A stretch of DNA of 5,305 nucleotides from Woeseiaceae bacterium. Lineage in GTDB: Bacteria > Pseudomonadota > Gammaproteobacteria > Steroidobacterales > Woeseiaceae. How positions within the stretch are numbered: position 1 is the stretch's first letter; every line of letters starts with the position of its first letter. This document shows, one piece after another, positions 1 to 5,305 of this stretch. A model generated the notes under the pieces. That model saw only the letters and a list, made by a program, of their open reading frames with translations. It was not told the origin of the DNA and ran no database searches. The DNA lies in contig JAKEGN010000327.1 of the NCBI GenBank assembly GCA_022615525.1, positions 1 to 5,305 on the forward strand, read 5' to 3'. A program made the position numbers and the translations under genes.

Positions 1-2127
1 GCTGAAAATGGCCAACGGAAAGTTCCACGGGCTGATACAGACGAACACCCCGCGGCCGCGCAGCCCCAGGGTGTTGCGTTCGCCGGTGGGGCCGGGAAGG
101 ACCTGCGGATCGCCAAAAAGACGTTCCGCCTCTGATGCATAATACCTAATAAAATCAACGGCTTCACGCACCTCAGACAGGGCATCCGGCAGGGTCTTTC
201 CCGCTTCCCGAATGCACAGCGCCAGCAGTTCCGGCGCATGTTCCTCGACGAGGTCCGCGGCTTTGCGCAGGATGTCCGCACGCTCGCGCGCTGTCTTAAG
301 GTCCCAGGCGGGCTGTGCGGCAACGGTGCGTGCAATTGCCTCGTCGACGAGCGGCGCATCGGCTTCCAGGCAGGTGCCGACGACTTGCGACGTATCGGCA
401 GGATTGACCGAGGCGCGCGCGGCGCCGCGCTGCTCCTTGCCGCCGACGATCGGGGCCGCCTGGCGTGCCCCGCCCTCGGCCCTGTCCATCGCTGCGAGCA
501 AGCCCGCGAGCACACTGCGGTCCGCCAGGTTCACGCCACTGGAATTCCTGCGCTCCGGCTGGAACAGGTCGGCCGGTGCAGCGATGCCGCTGTGCGGTTG
601 CCCGCCACGGCTGCGCATGAGTTCTATCGGGTCGGCGACGATGTCCTTGACCTCGACCACAGGATCGAGGATGCGGTTGACAAAGGAGGTATTGGCGCCG
701 TTCTCCAGCAAGCGCCGCACCAGGTACGGCAGCAGGTCCTCGTGGCTGCCGACCGGCGCGTACACGCGACAGGCACGGCCAAATTTCCTCGGGTCGGTGA
801 CTTCCTCGTAGAGTTCCTCGCCCATGCCGTGCAAACGCTGGAACTCGTAATCCTCGCGCGTCCCCGCATAGTGCATGACGCTGGCCAGCGTGTGCGCGTT
901 ATGCGTTGCAAATTGCGGATACAGGTTCTGGCCCGCAGCAAGCAACTGGCGTGCGCAGGCAAGGTAGGACACATCCGTGTGCGCCTTGCGCGTGAATACC
1001 GGGTAACTGGCCAGCCCCTGCTCCTGACCGCGTTTGATTTCGGAATCCCAGTAAGCACCCTTGACCAGGCGCACGGGAATGCGCCGCTGCGCCGTCGCCG
1101 CCATGTCGGCCAGGAAACGGATCACGTCACCTGCGCGCCGCTGGTAAGCCTGCACGGCCAGCCCCAGTCCATGGTATCCGGCCAGGCGCGCATCGCTGTA
1201 TGCGGCGCGAAAGATTTCGAGCGACAGCTCGAGGCGGTCGGCCTCCTCCGCATCCACCGTCAGCGCGATCCCGGAGTCCCGTGCCGCGACGGCCAGGTCG
1301 GTGAGCCGCGGAACGAGTTCGGCCATGACACGGCGGTGCTGCGTGAAACTGTAGCGTGGGTGCAGAGCCGACAGCTTCACCGAGATACTCGGTGCAGACA
1401 GGATATCGCTCGCGCCGGCATGCGTTGCGCCGATGCTGCGAATGGCAGCGAGGTAGGCATCGAAATAGCGTGCCGCATCCGCCGACGTCAGCGCCGACTC
1501 CCCGAGCATGTCGAAAGAATAGCGAAAATTCCGGTTCTGCTTTTTCTGCGATCGATCCAGCGCTTCGTCGATGTTCCGCCCCATCACGAACTGGTGACCC
1601 ATGATGCGCATCGCCTGCCGCATGGCGGTCCTGACTACCGGCTCCCCGGCCCTGCTCGCCAGTTTGCCAAGGAATTTCGCAGGATTGCTGCTGGTGCTTT
1701 CATCGAGTTTCAGCAAGTGGCCGGTGAGCATGAGACCCCAGGTCGATGCATTGACGAACAGGGAGTCGCTCTCGCCGAGGTGATCCTTCCAGCTCGCGGC
1801 CGTGATCTTGTCGGCGATCAGCCGATCGGCGGTGTCGGCATCCGGAATTCGCAACAAGGCTTCCGCGATGCACATCAGCAACACACCCTCTTCGGACGAT
1901 AAGTCGTATTGCTGCAGAAACGCATCGAGACCGCCCTCGTTGGCTGCGTGCCTGCGCACTGCCCGTACGAGCGTCGCCGCCGTGTTGCGGATTTGCTGCC
2001 GGGCGGATTCGCCCACATCCGCGGCTTTGCCCAATTCCGCCAGCAACGATTTTTCGTCGGCCAGGTACCTGTCACTGACGGCATCGAGCGGCGTCAAAGT
2101 TGCGGAGGGCTGTTGGCTGAAACGCAT
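1..2127 (-). CDS. putA: Bifunctional proline dehydrogenase / L-glutamate-gamma-semialdehyde (P5C) dehydrogenase PutA, N-terminal 709 residues (3' end outside window)
   Basis: PutA oxidises proline to P5C with FAD, passing electrons to the quinone pool, then oxidises the hydrolysed semialdehyde to glutamate with NAD+. The minus frame is open from ATG 2127 to the left edge. It has an alpha-helical arm (about residues 20-190) and a proline dehydrogenase barrel (about 200-480). Barrel motifs include ISVKLSALHPR (K251), VDAEEADRLE (D292), Y456 in VYAPVG, and YLVRRLLENGANTSF with R471/R472; these match E. coli K329, D370, Y540 and R555/R556. The aldehyde dehydrogenase half starts near 520 and shows SPWNFPLAIF at 699-708. 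Its catalytic Cys and Glu lie outside the window, so the total length and any C-terminal extension are unknown. ATG 2127 is the first start after an in-frame TGA in the leader. The N-terminus lacks the ribbon-helix-helix domain of E. coli PutA, so autorepression is unlikely. No strong Shine-Dalgarno is visible. It is divergent from kbl-tdh. Confidence 0.97.
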   Translation of the reverse strand, partial: MRFSQQPSATLTPLDAVSDRYLADEKSLLAELGKAADVGESARQQIRNTAATLVRAVRRHAANEGGLDAFLQQYDLSSEEGVLLMCIAEALLRIPDADTADRLIADKITAASWKDHLGESDSLFVNASTWGLMLTGHLLKLDESTSSNPAKFLGKLASRAGEPVVRTAMRQAMRIMGHQFVMGRNIDEALDRSQKKQNRNFRYSFDMLGESALTSADAARYFDAYLAAIRSIGATHAGASDILSAPSISVKLSALHPRYSFTQHRRVMAELVPRLTDLAVAARDSGIALTVDAEEADRLELSLEIFRAAYSDARLAGYHGLGLAVQAYQRRAGDVIRFLADMAATAQRRIPVRLVKGAYWDSEIKRGQEQGLASYPVFTRKAHTDVSYLACARQLLAAGQNLYPQFATHNAHTLASVMHYAGTREDYEFQRLHGMGEELYEEVTDPRKFGRACRVYAPVGSHEDLLPYLVRRLLENGANTSFVNRILDPVVEVKDIVADPIELMRSRGGQPHSGIAAPADLFQPERRNSSGVNLADRSVLAGLLAAMDRAEGGARQAAPIVGGKEQRGAARASVNPADTSQVVGTCLEADAPLVDEAIARTVAAQPAWDLKTARERADILRKAADLVEEHAPELLALCIREAGKTLPDALSEVREAVDFIRYYASEAERLFGDPQVLPGPTGERNTLGLRGRGVFVCISPWNFPLAIFS

Positions 2128-2167
2128 GGAGTCTGCTGGTCCGGAACCTGTAGTCGGCGGGGCGGCG

Positions 2168-2197
2168 ATTATAGGGGAAACGACGGCCCGTCGTCAG
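2168..2197 (-). promoter_or_regulatory. Candidate sigma70 promoter of putA
   Basis: Reading the minus strand, a perfect TATAAT (2173-2168) lies 18 bp downstream of CTGACG (2197-2192), which matches the TTGACA consensus at four of six positions. Transcription would start near 2161, giving a leader of roughly 34 nt before the putA ATG at 2127. Position, orientation and the exact -10 box support the call. The -35 box is only moderate, which would fit an activated or repressed promoter. Sequence inference only. Confidence 0.6.
2180..2194. repeat. Perfect 7-1-7 inverted repeat in the putA promoter spacer (candidate operator)
   Basis: ACGACGG and CCGTCGT form a perfect inverted repeat around a single central C. 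It lies between the proposed -10 and -35 boxes of putA and overlaps three bases of the -35. A one-base centre makes an RNA hairpin unlikely, so a dimeric protein binding site is the more natural reading. No family of regulator can be named from it. A chance palindrome in GC-rich DNA is possible. Confidence 0.4.
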
Positions 2198-2266
2198 TCG
2201 TTGCCGGACTGGGGATTGAACCGGCTTACCCCGCGTCGCTACCTTTGTGTCGCTCATCGGCCCGTC
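2184..2266. repeat. 9-bp direct repeat CGGCCCGTC, one copy beside each divergent promoter
   Basis: Identical copies of CGGCCCGTC lie at 2184-2192 and 2258-2266. The first covers half of the inverted repeat and the first base of the putA -35 box. The second ends two bases inside the place where a kbl -35 box would sit (2265-2270). The copies start 74 bp apart, about seven helical turns, so both would face the same side of the DNA. This fits a shared regulator of the two catabolic units, but a 9-bp repeat in a 196-bp GC-rich region may arise by chance. Confidence 0.35.
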
Positions 2267-2284
2267 ACCGAAACAAGACCGTCC

Positions 2285-2293
2285 TGATATACT
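2285..2293 (+). promoter_or_regulatory. Candidate extended -10 promoter of kbl-tdh
   Basis: TGATATACT at 2285-2293 fits an extended -10 element, with TG, one base, then TATACT. The matching -35 position (2265-2270, TCACCG) is poor, which is usual for extended -10 promoters or for activator-dependent ones. Transcription would start near 2300, leaving a leader of about 24 nt before GTG 2324. Confidence 0.55.
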
Positions 2294-2310
2294 CTGCGGC
2301 CTTTGCACCC

Positions 2311-2316
2311 GGAGGG
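2311..2316 (+). promoter_or_regulatory. Ribosome binding site that fixes the kbl start at GTG 2324
   Basis: GGAGGG is a strong Shine-Dalgarno, and its GGAGG core ends 8 nt before GTG 2324. The reading frame also extends up to TTG 2303, but that start would place this Shine-Dalgarno inside the gene and has no purine-rich site before it. GTG 2324 also gives a protein length close to that of E. coli Kbl. Confidence 0.8.
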
Positions 2317-2323
2317 CAACGTC

Positions 2324-3529
2324 GTGCCCGCAGCACTTCTTCAGTATCTCGCAACGCAGACCGAAGCCCTAAAGGAACAAGGACTGTTCAAGCAGGAACG
2401 GGTCATTGCGAGCCCGCAGCAGGCCGACATTCGTGTGCGGCGCAACGGTACGACTGCCGAAGTCATCAATCTTTGTGCAAACAATTACCTTGGCCTTGCC
2501 AATCATCCCCGGATCGTGGCCGCAGCCCATCGCGCACTCGACGAATACGGCTACGGCATGGCTTCCGTGCGCTTCATTTGCGGGACCCAGACAGTGCACA
2601 AGGAGCTGGAGGCCCGTCTCAGCGAATTCCTTGGGACCGAAGATACGATCCTCTACCCGTCGTGCTTCGATGCAAACGGCGGCTTGTTCGAAACCGTGCT
2701 GGACGAGAATGATGCGGTCATCAGCGATGCATTCAATCATGCCAGCATCATCGACGGCATCCGCCTGTCCAAAGCGCGCCGCTTTCGCTACGCCAACGAC
2801 GACATGAACGATCTCGAGGCGCAACTCAAAGATGCGGCGGACTGCCGCCACAAACTGATCGTCACGGACGGCGTCTTTTCCATGGACGGCACGATCGCGA
2901 ATCTACGTGATATCTGCACCCTGGCGGAGCGGTACGGTGCGCTCACGATGATCGACGATTGCCACGCGACCGGTTTCCTCGGAAAGACGGGCCGCGGCAC
3001 GCACGAATACCGTGACGTCATGGGCCGGATCGATATCATCAGTGGCACGCTCGGGAAGGCCCTGGGGGGTGCATCGGGAGGTTTTATCTCTGCACGCAAG
3101 GAGATCGTCGCCTGGCTGAGACAACGCTCCCGACCGTACCTGTTCTCCAACACCGTCGCACCGGTGATCGCGGCTGCGTCGATTGCCGTGCTCGATCTGC
3201 TTAGGACGGACAGCAGCTTGCGCAAGACCCTGCACGCCAATGCCGCCTATTTCCGGCAAGGTATGGCGAAACTGGGTTTCGAACTCAAACCGGGTGAACA
3301 CCCGATCATTCCGGTCATGCTGGGGGACGCGAAGCTCGCAACCGCCATGGCCGACGGGCTCCTGGATCACGGCATCTACGTGATCGGCTTTTCCTTTCCA
3401 GTCGTACCGAAGGGCCAGGCGCGCATCCGTACGCAGATGTCGGCGGGACTCGACAGAACTCATCTGGACAAGGCAATCGCCGCATTCGCTACCGTCGGCC
3501 GCGAACTCGGCATCATCAGGCAGGGATAA
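2324..3529 (+). CDS. kbl: 2-amino-3-ketobutyrate CoA ligase (glycine C-acetyltransferase)
   Basis: This cytoplasmic PLP enzyme converts 2-amino-3-ketobutyrate plus CoA into glycine and acetyl-CoA, the second step of threonine breakdown. The 401-residue product (E. coli Kbl is 398) belongs to the alpha-oxoamine synthase family. Visible family signatures are NLCANNYLGLANHP (49-62), GMASVRFICGTQ (78-89), DAFNHASIIDG (135-145, with H139 expected to stack on PLP), TDGVFSMDG (181-189), DDCHATGF (D211 and H214), SGTLGKALGGASGG with the PLP lysine K245, and PVVPKGQARIRTQMS near the C-terminus. Its substrate is unstable and is made by Tdh, whose gene follows after 5 nt, so coexpression makes sense. 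The close match throughout, together with the tdh neighbour, separates it from the related 8-amino-7-oxononanoate and 5-aminolevulinate synthases. It looks intact. The start is GTG, chosen by its Shine-Dalgarno. Confidence 0.97.
   Translation: MPAALLQYLATQTEALKEQGLFKQERVIASPQQADIRVRRNGTTAEVINLCANNYLGLANHPRIVAAAHRALDEYGYGMASVRFICGTQTVHKELEARLSEFLGTEDTILYPSCFDANGGLFETVLDENDAVISDAFNHASIIDGIRLSKARRFRYANDDMNDLEAQLKDAADCRHKLIVTDGVFSMDGTIANLRDICTLAERYGALTMIDDCHATGFLGKTGRGTHEYRDVMGRIDIISGTLGKALGGASGGFISARKEIVAWLRQRSRPYLFSNTVAPVIAAASIAVLDLLRTDSSLRKTLHANAAYFRQGMAKLGFELKPGEHPIIPVMLGDAKLATAMADGLLDHGIYVIGFSFPVVPKGQARIRTQMSAGLDRTHLDKAIAAFATVGRELGIIRQG
3522..3526 (+). promoter_or_regulatory. Ribosome binding site of tdh inside the end of kbl
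   Basis: AGGGA ends 8 nt before ATG 3535 and lies within the last two sense codons and the first base region of the kbl stop. Its placement supports ATG 3535 as the start and suggests that tdh translation is coupled to termination of kbl translation. Confidence 0.65.
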
Positions 3530-3534
3530 TCTCA

Positions 3535-4560
3535 ATGCGTGCATTGGTCAAGGCAAAAGCCGAACGCGGCATCTGGATGGAGAACATCAGGAAGCCGTCC
3601 CCGGGGCACAATGATGTACTGATCAAGGTACAACGCACGGCAATTTGCGGAACCGATATTCACATTTATCAATGGGATGACTGGGCGCGCAAAACGATAC
3701 CCGTGCCGCTGGCGGTCGGCCATGAGTTCTCGGGAGAAATTGTCGAGTTCGGCAGCGAGGTCAGAGGATTCAAGGTTGGCGACCGTGTGTCGGCCGAGGG
3801 CCACATCACCTGCGGCGTATGCCGGAACTGCCGCGCGGGCCGCCGGCACCTGTGCATCAACACCGCCGGTGTCGGCGTGAACCGCCAGGGCGCGTTTGCG
3901 GACTACGTGTCGGTACCTGCGTTCAATGTATTCAAGCTTCCGTCGGTTATCAGCAGCGACATGGCATCGATACTCGATCCGCTTGGCAACGCCACGCACA
4001 CCGCCTTGTCTTTCGACCTGGTCGGTGAAGACGTGCTCATTACCGGGGCCGGTCCGATCGGCATCATGGCCGTCGCAATTGCGCGTTTTGCCGGTGCCCG
4101 GCACGTGGTCATTACCGATGTGAACGAATACAGGCTGGATCTCGCGCGGAAGATGGGCGCTTCGGTCGCATTGAATGTGAAGAACGGGTCACTCGACGAC
4201 ACCATGCGCGAACTCGGCATGGAGGAAGGCTTCGACGTCGGCATGGAGATGTCCGGGAACCCTTCCGCATTCCGCGACCTGTTGCGCACCATGCACCACG
4301 GCGGCAAGGTTGCGCTGCTCGGCATCCCGCCGGACCAGACGGCCATCGACTGGAACAAGGTGATATTCAAGGGTTTGATTTTAAAAGGAATCTACGGACG
4401 CGAGATGTTCGAGACCTGGTACAAGATGTCGAGCATGCTGCAGAGCGGCCTGAATATCGAACCGGTGATCACGCATCGATTTCCGGCCGAGGATTTCCAG
4501 GACGCGTTCGACCTGATGGAGTCCGGCCAGTCCGGCAAGATCATCCTGCAGTGGAACTAG
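3535..4560 (+). CDS. tdh: L-threonine 3-dehydrogenase, zinc-dependent (MDR family)
   Basis: The enzyme oxidises L-threonine to 2-amino-3-ketobutyrate with NAD+ in the cytoplasm, supplying Kbl. The 341-residue product has the same length as E. coli Tdh and matches it along its whole length. The N-terminal catalytic domain shows C38 in TAICGTD and H63/E64 in VGHEF for the catalytic zinc. Cysteines C93, C96, C99 and C107 fit the structural zinc lobe. The Rossmann domain carries GAGPIG (171-176) and D195 in ITDVNEYR, the acidic residue expected for NAD+ over NADP+. The C-terminal part keeps KGIYGREMFETWYKM (284-298) and SGQSGKIIL. No key residue is missing. It follows kbl by 5 nt with its own Shine-Dalgarno, so the two form an operon. 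The zinc ligands and MDR fold rule out the short-chain (SDR) type of threonine dehydrogenase. Confidence 0.97.
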   Translation: MRALVKAKAERGIWMENIRKPSPGHNDVLIKVQRTAICGTDIHIYQWDDWARKTIPVPLAVGHEFSGEIVEFGSEVRGFKVGDRVSAEGHITCGVCRNCRAGRRHLCINTAGVGVNRQGAFADYVSVPAFNVFKLPSVISSDMASILDPLGNATHTALSFDLVGEDVLITGAGPIGIMAVAIARFAGARHVVITDVNEYRLDLARKMGASVALNVKNGSLDDTMRELGMEEGFDVGMEMSGNPSAFRDLLRTMHHGGKVALLGIPPDQTAIDWNKVIFKGLILKGIYGREMFETWYKMSSMLQSGLNIEPVITHRFPAEDFQDAFDLMESGQSGKIILQWN

Positions 4561-4570
4561 CCTGTCGCGA

Positions 4571-5305
4571 TCAGCGCAGGTCGCAAAAACAGTGCGAATA
4601 GATGCCTTTCGGATCGTTGAAGCGCAACACAGGATCCAGCGCTGACTCGACCACGGTCGACAACCGCTGCAACACAGACTGGCGGTCTATGAAACGGCCC
4701 GCATCGATGCCGATGCCGGCGACGGCGCTGAGAAACTCCACGGCAAACTGCTCGGCAGGCGTCAGCTCCTTCTGGATGTACTTCCTGCCGTATTCGCCTG
4801 CTTCCAGCTCGGCCAGTTCGGCTGCTGCCGCAACAGCTTCATCGAGGCCGCCGATCGCATCGATCAACCCGTGATTTAGCGCGTCGGCGCCGGTCCACAC
4901 CTGGCCTTGCGCAATTCTGTCGACGGACCCTTTTTCCATTTCGCGGAATTGCGCGACCTTGCTGATGAAATCATCGTATCCGCGATTGATGACCAGCTGG
5001 AAAAGCACCTTCGCTTCGTCTGACATTTCCCGGTCCGGCCGGAACTGGCCGGACCAGATGCTCGTACCCACGCCGTCGGTGTGGATGCCAAGCGCCGCGA
5101 GCGATCGCTGAAACGTCGGTAACATGCCGAATATGCCGATCGACCCGGTAATGGTCACATCGCTGGCGTAGATCTTGTCGGCCGCCATCGATATCCAGTA
5201 ACCACCGGACGCTGCCACGCTGCTCATGGAAGCAACGACCGGTTTGTCGGCGGCGCGAAGCTGCTCGATTTCATCTAGTATGAGTTCCGACGCGAACGCG
5301 CTCCC
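4571..5305 (-). CDS. sppA: Signal peptide peptidase SppA, 67K type, C-terminal 244 residues (5' end outside window)
   Basis: SppA is an inner-membrane serine protease of family S49 that degrades signal peptides released by leader peptidase. The frame is open from the right edge to TGA 4573-4571. It carries KPVVASMSSVAASGGYWIS; the Ser of AASGGYW (fragment residue 33, codon at 5209-5207) matches the E. coli nucleophile Ser409. ITGSIGIFG, HTDGV, IAQGQVWTGADA and a C-terminus ending FNDPKGIYSHCFCDLR all match the long E. coli form, which ends in a similar FNDPQ..Y motif. The downstream tail after the S49 core fits the 67K class rather than the short SohB or SppA36 forms. The general-base lysine, the N-terminal half and the membrane anchor lie outside the window. 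An ATG at 5227 is internal: the codons upstream still encode conserved protein, so it is not the start. The gene converges on tdh with a 10-bp gap. Confidence 0.93.
   Translation of the reverse strand, partial: GSAFASELILDEIEQLRAADKPVVASMSSVAASGGYWISMAADKIYASDVTITGSIGIFGMLPTFQRSLAALGIHTDGVGTSIWSGQFRPDREMSDEAKVLFQLVINRGYDDFISKVAQFREMEKGSVDRIAQGQVWTGADALNHGLIDAIGGLDEAVAAAAELAELEAGEYGRKYIQKELTPAEQFAVEFLSAVAGIGIDAGRFIDRQSVLQRLSTVVESALDPVLRFNDPKGIYSHCFCDLR

Noticed and set aside
238..1902. A 554-codon plus-strand open frame opposite putA
   Set aside because: It lies codon-for-codon antisense to putA, whose protein is clearly recognisable. Long antisense frames are common opposite GC-rich genes with biased codons, and the translated protein is Arg/Gly/Val/His-rich with no recognisable domain.
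2205..2245. Minus-strand GGTTCAATCC resembling a tRNA T-loop
   Set aside because: The flanking bases do not form a five-pair T stem, and no matching acceptor, D or anticodon arms were found around it.
2072..2308. Small 78-codon minus-strand frame upstream of and overlapping the putA start
   Set aside because: It covers the putA promoter and overlaps putA in another frame. The product is basic and low in complexity, without a recognisable motif or convincing Shine-Dalgarno.
1909..2712. Plus-strand open frame spanning the putA start, the intergenic region and the 5' part of kbl
   Set aside because: It crosses two real genes and both promoters, has no ribosome binding site of note, and its product has no recognisable family.
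4561..4580. Possible hairpin CCTG...CAGG between tdh and sppA as a shared terminator
   Set aside because: Only four Watson-Crick pairs plus a wobble form before mismatches, and no T run follows on either strand.
4571..5227. sppA read as a complete 218-residue protein starting at ATG 5227
   Set aside because: The frame stays open to the window edge, and the upstream codons encode the conserved SppA segment ending in KPVVAS, so this ATG is internal.

Overview
The window is a GC-rich stretch (about 60% by eye) of proteobacterial chromosome. All four proteins read like their gammaproteobacterial relatives, and the Kbl, Tdh and SppA sequences align closely with remembered E. coli proteins. The genus cannot be named from the sequence; a gammaproteobacterium outside the Enterobacterales is the likeliest source, which is inference.

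Layout, left to right. Positions 2127 down to 1 (minus strand) hold the first 709 residues of putA, the bifunctional proline dehydrogenase / P5C dehydrogenase; the gene runs off the left edge. Positions 2128-2323 are a 196-bp divergent intergenic region with a good candidate promoter for each side, a 7-1-7 inverted repeat inside the putA promoter, and a 9-bp direct repeat with one copy near each promoter. Positions 2324-3529 and 3535-4560 (plus strand) are kbl and tdh, a tightly coupled two-gene operon. Positions 5305 down to 4571 (minus strand) are the C-terminal part of sppA, which enters from the right edge and converges on tdh with a 10-bp gap.

Function. Tdh oxidises L-threonine to 2-amino-3-ketobutyrate, and Kbl cleaves this with CoA to glycine and acetyl-CoA. 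PutA oxidises proline through P5C to glutamate. The central part is therefore an amino-acid catabolism locus with two pathways transcribed away from a shared control region. SppA is a membrane protease that degrades cleaved signal peptides, and it is probably an unrelated neighbour.

No mobile element, RNA gene, CRISPR array or unknown gene was found. This is an ordinary core-metabolism region. The parts most worth a second look are the divergent control region and the PutA N-terminus, which lacks the DNA-binding domain that E. coli PutA uses to regulate itself.
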